DNA of 63,191 nt, from assembly GCF_001949145.1 (NCBI RefSeq), contig NW_019091666.1, forward strand, positions 53,425 to 116,615, in the 5' to 3' direction. The translations under genes and the position numbers were made by a program. Numbering within the stretch: position 1 is the first letter of the stretch; every line of letters starts with the position of its first letter. The DNA is from Acanthaster planci (lineage: Eukaryota > Echinodermata > Asteroidea > Valvatida > Acanthasteridae). The notes under the pieces are model-generated. The model worked only from the letters and a program-made list of their open reading frames with translations, ran no database searches and had not been told where the DNA came from. Positions 46,275-57,419 of the stretch are shown piece by piece.

Positions 46275-48834
46275 CATAAGGAGGTATTCCCTGAGTATAA
46301 ACAAGTCAAGGTCACTGGGGGACAATGTGTATATTTCAGGTATAAATTTTAATACCGAAACTACAGTCTCGATATTTTTAAAACATCTTGCCATTCTCAC
46401 TCATTTATGACCCTTACCGATTTCCAAGAAATGCAATTTCCACGGAAGGTGCGTTCAGTCGCAATGTGTTTCAAATTCATGCAGTGTTGTATACACTGTG
46501 AGATACGGTACCACAGACTTCGTTCATCGAGCGTCTGCCAATTTCTCCTGCTGTCTTCGTGTTGGTAACATATGATTTTTTGCTGTTTACTTTCCATTTC
46601 TTCTGAACAACAAAGTACACAAAACCAAATAATTGTCGTTAGAAATAATCGTAATCATTCTCCGATGTAGCACTTGAGTAATTGCGTGCACTTTTATATA
46701 GTTTTTGTATTGAAAGTTTCAGCCTGCACTGGCCTGTCCTACCTGGAGCTCAATAATAATAATGATGTTAAGGATGGTATGTGTTTAAGTCGTTGTGACG
46801 TAATTCCAATGGACAGACGAAGGGGTCAATATCTGTGAAGTTTAAAACAGGTGTTCACTTGTAGCAGATCTTCATGAAATTTAATATGAAAAGAATTACA
46901 TCGAAATGTAATTTCTAAAAACGATGCCTTACAATGATTGCACCTCAAAATAAATAATAAGACTAGTTCTCATCTAGTTCATGTCACTCAGATCTTTTTT
47001 CACGTGTGTACTATTTGAATACGTTACCATGAGTTCATGCTTCCTAGCATCCAGTGCATAAACTTTATAGCATTACGCAAAATATATGAACCGAAACTGT
47101 GTCAGTGAAGACTTTTTATTTATTTAATTATTTATTAACCCTGACCCCCTATGGGGTATGTAAAATGGTATTGAAATTGGAGGATTTGGGACTGTTAGGG
47201 TTAATACAATCTCTGCTGGAAATAGAATTAACAGGTAAAAGGGCATTGACGTCATAATCATTTTTACAACGATTGATTTTGATTTGAATAAAAGGGTTGT
47301 GTAACCCAATGCATGTTCTTCTGAATCAAAAAGCGCAACAACAGTTGGATGGACCATCAACTGCTTATTTCCACTGTTAGTTACCTGTTTAGGAGCTTAA
47401 CGTTCTCAATTAGGACTCACCACTGGGATAAAAAAGGCTGTTGGTCTGGTTCCTGAAGCACCCGCTGGGGCGACGATCTGGGATCTGCAGTGGCGTTGAT
47501 GCCAGTGCAGAAAAGCGCCTACGACTCCATAGTGTGCAGCAAGTTTACAGTTCAATTACAAAGAAAGACAGCGACGATGTTGACTAACAAGTGTTCACGA
47601 ATGATGACGAAACGATGTATGATGGATGACTATAGAAACGGAAGAACCCAATGGCACGGAAAGCCAGTAATACCGTAGAACAAACTAAGATGGCGAATTT
47701 GTCATGGGCGTTAGTTTGTTGGACTTTCCTTCCTTCAGAAGGCACTTTGACGTTAAGCATCAAAGTACGGCGGGCAGTTTTGTTTTGAGGGAAATTTTGG
47801 GATGAAGAGGACGGAAAATGCAAGCCTTTGCAATAGCCCATTATGAAAATTAGTGCCCCTGTTATGGTGGCTGTGGGCAGGTGGAAACTGTAGGTAGTTC
47901 GGACGAAAGCTTTGCCCTTAAGTCCCTACTTAATTGGATGTCAGATACACGAAGTAATTAATCGTTTTTCGTCCCCCTACATTCATACTGATCCCCTAAA
48001 AATGAACTTTCCACACCCATGCTCTGGATTCTCTTAATTATCTTGTTGTCCAGAGACACGAGTTAACAAGTGCTTTAAATGCAAGTACTCACACATGTAT
48101 TGACATTCCTTGCTACTTCACTTGTTTTATGCAGTATCACGAATGAAATTTATTTTATAAGCAGTAAGAATGTAACAGTGAAGGGACAACACGTTTGAAA
48201 TGTTATTCATATCGATGACAACTAACCGTATCGTTGCATACAAATGTAAGTTCTTCGTGTTTGACATTAATCTACTGCCTATATATTTACAACATTAACG
48301 CGTAACAGACGGCAATGTTGTATAATCACACTTAAGTAATCACGATTGTTGAAATGTACTGCTTCTACGTGTATACGATTGCTTCTGTATTTTTTTAAAT
48401 TCACTTTTGTTGACCTGAGTTATTTTTTTGCCAAATGTCAAAATCTTAAAGGCCACAGGATGTACTTTATAGTTGCCTTTTAATTTGTGTTAAGTGAAAG
48501 ATGTGGCTGACAACGAATGCGTGTTTATTTCTAGGGTGGAGACAATGTGGGGTTTTCATTTTAGTATCTGTCTAGTCGTTTTTATCTGTATAGGAATCAT
48601 CACCCACCAAATTCAGGAGGTAGTATGGATGAATGTTCAAGTTGTCATAAACTTAGTAATATGTTTCAAGTTTATGACGACTTGAATATTCAATTTATAA
48701 TAGTATCTTTAGTGTCTTTGCCTGATCTTGTAAACTCTTAATTAATAGGGGCCTCTTAAAACATCACCTCGCAAAAGATAGATCCAATTTAATGGCTCTG
48801 ACAATCAGTCAATATCGTTAAACTTTTAGAGTTA
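46275..48834. other. 3' flank of gene B without a recognised gene
   Basis: This is AT-rich with only short open frames. A slightly GC-richer patch at about 47440-47850 has a short frame on each strand (47490-47678 and 47584-47841) with no recognisable domain. Confidence 0.5.
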
Positions 48835-49285
48835 AAAAGTACTCTGGGCACAGAATATTGTCCCAAAAATGCTTAGATTGCTCATGCAGTTCTATTTAAT
48901 GTCTTTGAGTGCAACGTAATTTATATTGTGTTATTAATGAAAAGAATAAATTGTTTCTGATTTTGTTAAAATACCACTGTTTAGGTGAACTCTGCACAGA
49001 GACGACATGTTCATAAATCGCTAGACTTGTTCAGAAAATTGAATTTTGTATCCATGAATTTAGCATCGTGTTGTTAATGACAAAACCTGTATGGGGTGTT
49101 GCAGAGACAAAGCTGTGGAAACTGCTGAAACTTTTGAAAGGGGTGCTTTTTGCCAAATCCAAAATTTACTTTTTCTTTGGGCAGTTTGCCCCAAAAAGAG
49201 ACAACCAAACACCATTCGTATACAACAATGCTACGGAGCATGTTGCATGAGCAGAACTTAGCTCTGATTCAACCATTGTCTGAAT
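48835..49285. repeat. C1q unit 2: conserved 3' flanking block
   Basis: It matches 18760-19030 and 30840-31070 (AGTACTCTG, TCTTTGAGTGCAA, ACTGCTGAAA, TTTGCCCC, TTAGCTCTGATT in order), with about 150 extra bases in the middle. Confidence 0.55.
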
Positions 49286-50529
49286 TTACAAAAAATAAAA
49301 TACATTAGGGCAAGTGTTTTGCGTTTATACAAGAGTTGAACAGTGAACTTTTCCACTTGAATGACTAAGAGAGGGTGCGCTTTCCTAGCAACCTGAAGTT
49401 GCCAGGGGATTACGTAACTTCCACCCGGTCATGCCTATTGTTAAAATAAATGTGCCTTTTATTTATATTTGCAACCGCTGTTTTAGTTCCTGATTCACTT
49501 TGTTTATATGCATGGGTTTTGGATAGAGTAGATCTTGAGTGTGTGTTTGTCGGAGACCGATTTTGATCTTCAAAGCGGTATCATTGAGTGTGCAAACTGG
49601 GATGTTTTTGCTAGTGACCGGTACGAACTTGTTTGAGGTCTCTGAAGTAGCAAATGCCAATTAGCCGGAGACAATCCTGTCCTGGCAAGATCGGAAAGTG
49701 AGATATAGCGAAAACAGAGCCAATAAGATCCTTTAGAACCCGGTTTAGGGATATTTGCAACACTCAGTCAAGACGCCGTCAAATTACGTTAAGTGAACTA
49801 GCCGTAATTTGAATATTTTGGCTTCTAAGAGATTGCTACCGAAATGTAGAGTTTGGTCGAATTAAATTGCCCTGTGTAAATTATTGGACACATAATGACA
49901 ATACAATGATATGATTTGCAGATCAGTATGATAGTTTGTTGATGCACGACAATTGTGAACGTATATATATCAGATATACTGTTTCAAACACAAGGCAGTT
50001 TAACTAAATATGAAATTTTGTAACTTATGCAATTGGGAAATGGAAACGTTTGAGTAATTTCCGGCATGAAATGATTGCTTTGAAACTTGCACATGATAAT
50101 GTTTAATTTATTTCATTGAGGGCTCTAGCTTGTCGCTTTCATTTGCATCCACTCATACTTGAACGTAAAATAGTTCTGGAAAACCTGTAAACACCTGGTC
50201 AAGCTGTCCTTGAAAGGAGACTACGCTTGACTCTGCAACCTTGCTAGAACGCCACAGAACGGGAATTGGAGTATGTATCTTTACCAGTCGCAGGAGTAAC
50301 CCCATTTATCATGGTCTCATTAAATTTGATTAAAGAAAGGAGTTTACCAAATATCCATAATTAAAATGCCCTCTCGCAATCCTGGCAGAAGAAACAAGTA
50401 ATGAAGCCTAAGATAATTCATCTCTTTACATTTAAAGGTTAATTTTTCCAAATAACTTCTGACTACAACTTAATTTTGTCGGGAAACCTTTCGCCAAAGT
50501 TTGTCCAATTGCATCGCTGACTATTTGTT
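49286..50529. other. Stretch without a recognised gene
   Basis: AT-rich sequence between the unit 2 flank and the retroelement cluster. Nothing beyond short chance frames is seen. Confidence 0.5.
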
Positions 50530-51400
50530 TCAATAGAAGCTGATCGACCCAAAGACACGAAAAGCTTTTCTCAAAGGAAGTAACGAATGCATGGAACATA
50601 CTTTCGTAATGAACAAACTTAAGGCAAATGCCATAAATACCACAAAAAAATTCATGTATGTTATATACCTTGTTTTAGCCGATGCATTCGGGTTGGTCGA
50701 ACATAGTCTTATCTACTAAGATAAAACGCAACAAAACCCCTGACCCTGTTTGCCTGTACATTCAAAATCTCAACTCAAGGCTTCGGGGTGAGGTAAAGGG
50801 ACCTGGATGGTGGTCAGATTCTTGCAATTTTCATCGAGGAGTCTTCCAAGGTGATTCACTATCACCCATAATATTTCTAGCAGTTTCCAATCCCATCATG
50901 CAACACCTCATGTTGAAAGAAGAAACTAATGATGATTGCCTTAAGGGAAAGCGTTCCATAATGTTGCCATTTGCTGACGATTTTGCCTACTGACGACTGA
51001 TAAAAGGAACCCCCCCTAAAAAATGATGGTAGAGGTTTTGGAATCAACAAGGTCCATGAAGTTGACTCTCAAACCAGTAAAATGTAAGACCATATCTACT
51101 CGTAATGGTAGTCCTGATGATTCTATTTCTTTTTTAATTGGATGTGGGGGTAGGACCGAGACTGAAGCTTTTCATTTACGGGTAACTATTTCTATTTTTA
51201 ATAATCGACCAAACGTCTATAACTGGTGACCCTGACATTTCTACACAAATAGACATTTCTTTAGTTCATTGTAGCTAATGATGATTCATTGCTTTTTTCG
51301 CTTCAGATTTGCATTGACATAATTTTAGTAAATATTCTAAACCAGCTGAATTTAAATTTCTAGGTGATTGTGTCACTCACTGTGGTGCTAAAATTAACAA
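50530..51400 (+). mobile_element. Non-LTR retrotransposon, reverse transcriptase part
   Basis: Successive frames on + give a segment with KAFLKGSNECMEH near 50565 and VLADAFGLVEHSLIY near 50680. The palm motif RGVFQGDSLSPIIFL follows near 50838, then the catalytic FADDFAY just before a TGA at 50991-50993. After a frame change come MKLTLKPVKCKTIS near 51060 and KFLG near 51350. The order of motifs is that of a non-LTR reverse transcriptase. Stops and frameshifts show it is dead. Its C-terminal part resumes at about 52425. Confidence 0.7.
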
Positions 51401-51599
51401 CCTTACTGGCCCTGTCATACGTAAGCTTCACACTTACCCGCACGAGAACCTAGTCACCGTACGTATGTATAGCCGCAGGTATAAACGACCTTACAACTTT
51501 TGCTTACGACGAAAATCGTGAAAATCGCGTTCTCGAGCCATCGCACCATAGTTCAGACCAGTTCACGATATGAAGTCGTTAGTTTGCTAACCTGACTTT

Positions 51600-52415
51600 G
51601 CAGTTCATCTATGCGTTTTTCTAGTGATCTTGATGAAGAAATTGCGTTTATTTCTGTCAAGTAAAGATAACCGTGACTTTAGCCGTGGGCCTAATAGAGA
51701 ACGCACTAAAAATAAGATTACTGAAAAACAAAGAAGTCCTTCCAAGTCCAAAAACGTACTGCATGCTGGCTGGGATTGATTGTACCATTGGCAACTTGTG
51801 GACAAAGCAGCCAAATATGTCAAATCTTGTTCTTATACAGAGACTAAAGCGAAGGCGGCAAACCAGGAAAACTAGAAAGAAAGCAACTAGGGACAACGGG
51901 TTTGACTGGCAAAACGAAAAGTTGTTTATTTTTTTATTACAGACAGAACTACTGGTACTACATTTTTATTGATACTGGCGCTGAAGTTAGTGTCATTCCA
52001 CCAGCTAATAACGATAAGCGCGGTGGTCAGTATCCAGTGTGAGCGGTTAATAAGACCCACATAACCACTTACAGGGAGATATCTATGACACTGAATATCG
52101 GATTAAGGCGCGATTTCAATTGGATTTTTGGTTTTCGCAGCAGTACCTGTGCCGATTATTGGCGCTGATTTTCTCAGGCATTTTTCTGTAGTGGTAGATG
52201 TTAATTAAAACCCGCAGATTGATAGATTCACAGACTGAAATCGCTGTTCACGGCAATGTAATATTTGTAAGCTCACCAAGCCCAGTATTTCCTATGCCTA
52301 ACAGTGACGATACGTACACTTCCTTGCTTAGTCAGAATCCAGAAACAACAAGATCAATTAGAAACAATGTTTGATTAAGCACAACGTCACTCATCAGATA
52401 AAAACTTGAAATGCT
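51600..52415 (+). mobile_element. Gypsy-type LTR element fragment (Gag end and protease) inside the non-LTR element
   Basis: An arginine/serine-rich Gag end is followed by a zinc-finger-like segment (LYHWQLVDKAAKYVKSCSY near 51790). Then come ITDRTTGTTF and the aspartic protease motif DTGAEVSVIPP at 51971-52003, and further protease sequence to about 52250. Just after this lies KHNVTHQIK near 52390, where Gypsy polymerase begins. A TGA near 52039 and frame changes break it. No LTRs or reverse transcriptase were found, so it is a short remnant. Confidence 0.7.
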
Positions 52416-52424
52416 TGACCGGGT

Positions 52425-53001
52425 TCACATAAACGCCATTAACAATTGGATAGCCCTTGCAACCCACGGTGCTGCCCCTGGCTTTATTCATAGTCCAGAT
52501 GGACTTGCCTTGCCCAGGCTGTGTGACATTTATCTAGAAACTCCTTGCCCAGGCTGTGTGATATTTATCTAGAAACTCATTCACTGTGCAAGGTGCTTGG
52601 TAAATACAGATCCTTGGGTCACCATTGTACTAGCCTGGGAATTGGAACAAGAACCCCAGTGGACCTGAAAAATGGGTAAATTTGTATCGAAGCAGTTGCA
52701 CCAAATCTACACCGTTGCCTCCTCCAGATTCGAGCAATCGACATGGTCAAGGATTAAGACTGAGATTAAAAATTTCTTTTATGACGAGCAACTCAAATTT
52801 TGGTGTAATTACACCAGCCCCCTTGTTCAGCAAGGTAACTTGCTCAAACTAATATACTTTCAATCACTGGACCATGCATGGAAATCACTAATTTATAACT
52901 TACCTAGAGGGGTTTTAAGCCTTGCTGCTTGTGCATCTATCAACACTTTACTTATACTCAGCAATCTGTGTATTTTGGGCAAGAGAACTACTGCTAATTG
53001 A
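52425..53001 (+). mobile_element. Non-LTR retrotransposon, C-terminal part
   Basis: INNWIALATHGAAPGFIHSP starts near 52435, and an open frame at 52672-53001 contains HAWKSLIYNLPRGVLSLAA. Both are hallmarks of the region after the reverse transcriptase in the same non-LTR family as 50530-51400. A 35-bp tandem duplication (CCTTGCCCAGGCTGTGTGA and following) lies at 52505-52577. The Gypsy fragment lies between the two parts. Confidence 0.65.
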
Positions 53002-53159
53002 GTAACAGATAAGTGCCGGTTTAACACAAAATTTCCGTCGGTTCCCTACCCAAGGCCCTTCGCTGGGTAAAAAATTCTGAAATATTTTGAAATATTCTGA
53101 AAAATTCCCCTTTCTAAAATTTCTAAAATGGAACAAATCATAATTGAAGTACATCGCTA

Positions 53160-54045
53160 ATCACAATATTACGTTGCCTCAACCACACTGCCCTTTGCTG
53201 CTATACAAGCGCAAGGACTTAATTCAAGCAATGAGAAATTATACAAAACATTTCAACATTTATATCGTCCAGTTGTCACAGGTACGCAAGGGCGAATCTT
53301 GAAAAAGATTTCATTGTAGCAATTACAGCTTTTACTAATCCAGAATCATTTCGAGAATAAGACATACAGAACGATAAAAGATGAAAAGGCAAATACCGAA
53401 ATATGGAATTAACACCGCGCATTTTTAATGACGATGCAGTTCAATTTCTATAACGCGCAAGAAAGACGTCGAAAAATTGGCATTGAAACAATTAATTGAA
53501 ATAGGTACTTGGGCTATAGATTACAAACGGCGATTAAAGTCCGATTTAAAAAGGAACGGCCAGAACAAAAAGATTTTTTAAAGCTGTTTTTACTTTTGGT
53601 CAAACACCACAGCGGTGTATTTTGAATCAGATGTTAAAAACGAGTTGGAAGAACAACAGAAGCTTTAGATAAATTGATAAACATGTCCACAACGGATTTG
53701 GTCGGATAATTGATGAAATTATAGCATTCTATGTTAACATAATATGATACGATCTGCAAGGTGGTACTTACATCAAAATGCCCGAATACATTGAAAACAG
53801 GAAAGCCGTAATAAATATAAAAAATAAAGATCGCAAATGCATACGTTGGGAGTATATTCTGACAAAGTCAAACGTAAAATTGAAAAGGACCCAAGTTAAA
53901 TAGTAAATGAATATAAAATAGTATACTTCAGACCAACAACTTATGATCCAAACAAATTGGATTTCACAGGCATAGACTTCCCTACACCAAAAAAGCAAAT
54001 TCCCAAAATCGAAGCGCAAAACAATTTGTCTATGAATTTATAAAG
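53160..54045 (+). mobile_element. Fragment of a transposon-associated protein family (Polinton-like or related)
   Basis: Broken + frames give NGFGRIIDEIIAFYVNI near 53690 and GGTYIKMPEYIENRKAVINI near 53762. LDFTGIDFPTPKKQIPKI follows near 53960. I recall this series from repetitive invertebrate proteins linked to elements with a type B DNA polymerase, but the link to Polintons is from memory. The reading frame has several stops. No polymerase or integrase is seen nearby. Confidence 0.4.
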
Positions 54046-54884
54046 CTAAGGTTGAATGCAAGGCACATTCCCAACTTTGTATGTGTCTAAAAATATTATA
54101 AAAGATAGACATATGGATGTGTTACTATTTGACAATGGGTATATACAACAGTGTTATCGTCACCGCTATGTGTTTATCTATTGTTCGAACGATTGCTATA
54201 TTTGCCATACTTATTTGCATAAATCCCAGGTTAATTTACACAATTCACTCCTTGCCATTTCAGTTATGTAGTTACGTAACGCCCTACCCTCCCTGTGTAG
54301 CATTGATACGAGGAGGTTTGTGATTAATTGTGTTCACGCTCCTGACCAACTCACTTCTTTATACAATTCTGTAGCCACCTTTTTATTTTAAGTTTGGTTC
54401 TAATTTTTTTTCCAAGAATCAATTCACAGTGTACATCTATATATTTGATTTCAGTTTATTACAGGATTGTGTTTTGTGAAATGTCCTTTAGTCTACACCA
54501 TTATTGCATGCTGTGTACAGTTTTTATTTGTTCGTGTTCGTACAGCACCTTCTCACCAGAATACCACCCGTACGCCCCAAATCATATCCGCATATATCAC
54601 TGTGTGCTGTTGATTTTACCCCCGGAAACGATTGTAATTGTATGTTCTCTGTTCACGTTAAATGATTATATATATATATGGCACTGTATCGAGAATTGCT
54701 GGTAAACTAAATGTTATAAGCTGCTGTTCCGACTATAATGCCAAACTGTGAATATTTTATATTTCTGTAAGTTTAAATGTTTAATAGGGGGAAAGGATTT
54801 GTCAGACCTTTGGTCTTCTTTTTTCCAACACACAGTGACAGGTAAGTTCTTTCAGCATCGTAGCTGTCAGTTAGAAAAAAACAC
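54046..54884. other. Stretch without a recognised gene
   Basis: AT-rich, with open frames at 54056-54323 and 54394-54705 rich in hydrophobic and cysteine codons but without a recognisable domain. These look like chance frames. Confidence 0.4.
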
Positions 54885-56360
54885 GCCCCCTGCCACCACA
54901 CAAACTCATAAGTCCTCTTAGTTTGTTGACAACCTTAAGGTTCCCTTGCGCTCCATCCCCAAATTTCCTGGCTGCAGAAATTAGGGGCGAGTAAACAAGG
55001 TACAGATATGCGTGATCGACAGCCTGGTTCCTGCCACAAAAAAAGAGTGAAATAAGTGAGGGGTTAGGAGTAGCATGCTGGCCTTGCTCGGCCGAGGTGT
55101 CATGAGATGCCCTCACTAGGGGAAACATTCTCGCTAACACTCACTCTGCTCCACTTCTGAAGAAATCGAGTAACATTGACGCCGAGGCCACCTCAAGCCC
55201 CGTATTAATATATAGACAATACGTCAGTTCTATGCAAACTTGTGTGTTCTCCAAAGTCAACAATAATCCTTCTGATATGTTGCGTTGCATGTGCACTATT
55301 GATATCCAATGTGCTGTTATAATGGAGGGAGGAAGTACCAGCCATGTAATACGTGCATCAACTTCCTCAATCATTTCCTGGGAAATTCAATAGGTCAGTT
55401 CATTGCAGTGTGTGCCATGGAATGTTAACAGTGTAGTTGGGGTCAGTACCATTTTGTTTCAATCAAGAATTTAAATTCTTTTTTTAGGATTCAAACCGAG
55501 ACAGTATAATAACTTCGTTTTTATCTAAAGAAAAATAATATAGAGAGTGAGTGCACAATTTAGAAGAAACCAATCGTTTGCATCGTGTTCGTTACTACAG
55601 GGGTTAAATTACTTTGTCAAAATGTCGTACTATTTCTCTTTTTCTCCCACAGAATGCATAATCTAGTCGTGAAGGCATTTCTTGGCAACAAATAAAAATG
55701 TAACACGCCCATGCAAGCAGTGGAGTTCCCGTTCATGCATGCAGTATGTACATTTGTAGCCAATTAATTAAAAAAACAAAATGTCAAAGTATATGTCAGT
55801 AATCTGGCAAACGAATATACTTGAGAATATACTTATACTTATATCCTCAAATATACTTGAGACAACGTGAATGTTCCACTTTGCACCGTACTCAATGAAT
55901 AGCACACGGGTGCTATACGTGTTTTTCCCCACCAATCAGATGTAATCAACAAAGAAGTCGGTGATCGAAAAGAGTAGTCTGTGATCTCAAAGGTTTGCTG
56001 GCGTCCATCTTAAACACTTCTTTTTTTTAAATTAATGAACAGGCGTTTAACTAATATCCACTAATGAGACTTGGTCATTCGAGAGTGTCAGTGATCACAG
56101 CTTCAACGGTGACTTCCCCAAGATTGCGTGAGCGCAACTCATCAGTATGTTGTGAGTCGGCGATGTGTGTGAATGACAGCGTGCAGGGGCCAATCACAAA
56201 CCAGGCCAAGCTCAGCAGTCACTGCTCAGGAAATGGCAGGCCGGTTTAAAGACAAGAGCGGCCACCTAGCTCCTCAGAACGGCCACCTTCTATCTCCAGT
56301 TCTCAAGGTTGACTGACAGAGCAGATTTAAACAACTTTGAAAGGAGAGTGCCATCACAAG
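54885..56360 (+). promoter_or_regulatory. C1q unit 3: promoter module and non-coding exon 1
   Basis: This module is collinear with those ending at 20839 and 37224, from CACCACACAAACTC near 54893 to the exon 1 end GCCATCACAAG at 56360, which is followed by GTAAGTG. It has an intact CCAAT box (56190-56194) in GGGGCCAATCACAAACC, a GGTTTAAAG element, and an exon 1 without any ATG. By sequence it looks the best preserved of the five modules. Even so, no C1q coding exon is found in the next 6.8 kb. Confidence 0.65.
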
Positions 56361-56829
56361 GTAAGTGTTAATGGGTTGCTCAGATTATTGCAAGAACGAG
56401 TTCTTTGAACCTACACAATTTGAATTGATTCGATCAAATTAATCTATTCTGTTACTGTTACATCTACAAAAGACTGAAGTTAATTCAATGGATGATCTAA
56501 GCCGAGAGTTGGAATCATCGTTGGATTAAAATTCTGTGTGAATATTGCCAAAACAACTGAGAAAGCAAGTTTCCTGTTCGGTTTGTTGTGTGGCTCTGAA
56601 ATATGGTAAGGACAGCAATCTCTTGGGTATTTTAAGATTTTCTCATTGAACTCGAATGCGAAACATCCTGAAACTATACGTTTGTGATCCTGATCTATAG
56701 TCGCAAAGGTTCTCTGAACTGCAGGGTGTCAAATTCCTATCCAGAGCTTTTGTATGTACACTATTTCTTTAAATTAGTTCGAGTCTCATCAAGACAGATG
56801 GACTGTATGGTGTATTATTTACGGCAGAC

Positions 56830-57180
56830 ATTTCCGCCTCTCGCTAGCCTCTTCCAAGGCGACGCAAATCAACGACTCAACGGCACGACAGCTCCCTTGT
56901 GCCACTGCGTCGCACCGTCGTCTTCTTGCCGTTTTAAGTTTGTACACACACGTAGCGTGGCGTTGTGTCCTCACCAGTCGCGTCGTGCTTACATCCTTAC
57001 CATGTTACATTTTTTTCTGCCTAAACATTGCTACGTTCCGTCTCCTGTCACTTTGCATTGTGGTTCGTCGTGTTGCATGTCTTGTGCGGCGCGTCGCCTA
57101 TTACATCGGCCAAAGCACGACACAACACACGACGCAAAGGAAACGTTGCGCCGTCGCGTCGTGTAGTTGTGTCGCCTTGG
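56830..57180. repeat. CGTCG-rich foldback-like repeat, second copy
   Basis: CpG-rich blocks such as GCGTCGCACCGTCGTC and GTCGCGTCGTGC are mixed with inverse blocks such as GCACGACACAACACACGACG. It is related to 40440-41340. The 160-codon frame 56684-57166 runs through the repeat and is not a gene. Confidence 0.5.
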
Positions 57181-57419
57181 CGGAGGCTAAAGAGAGGGAG
57201 AAATGTGTCATAAATAGTAAACCATAAGATTTTAATCTTGTCATCCTACTTTTCTCGCTATAATTCGTCAGGGACATTTTTCGAATAGGTTTCGGGGCTA
57301 ATTTATCAAACGAAATTGCTCATTCACACTTACACCAAATTCAACCAAGGGTCGAATGTTTGTACTAACAGTTAGGCAATGTTATCGTTTCCTAACTGCA
57401 TTCAACACAAACTTTTCTT

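Noticed and set aside
54394-54705. 103-codon hydrophobic open frame
   Set aside because: Composition follows the local T-rich DNA, and no signal of conservation or domain is visible.
56684-57227. 160-codon and shorter frames on +
   Set aside because: They run through the second CGTCG-rich block and have no domain.
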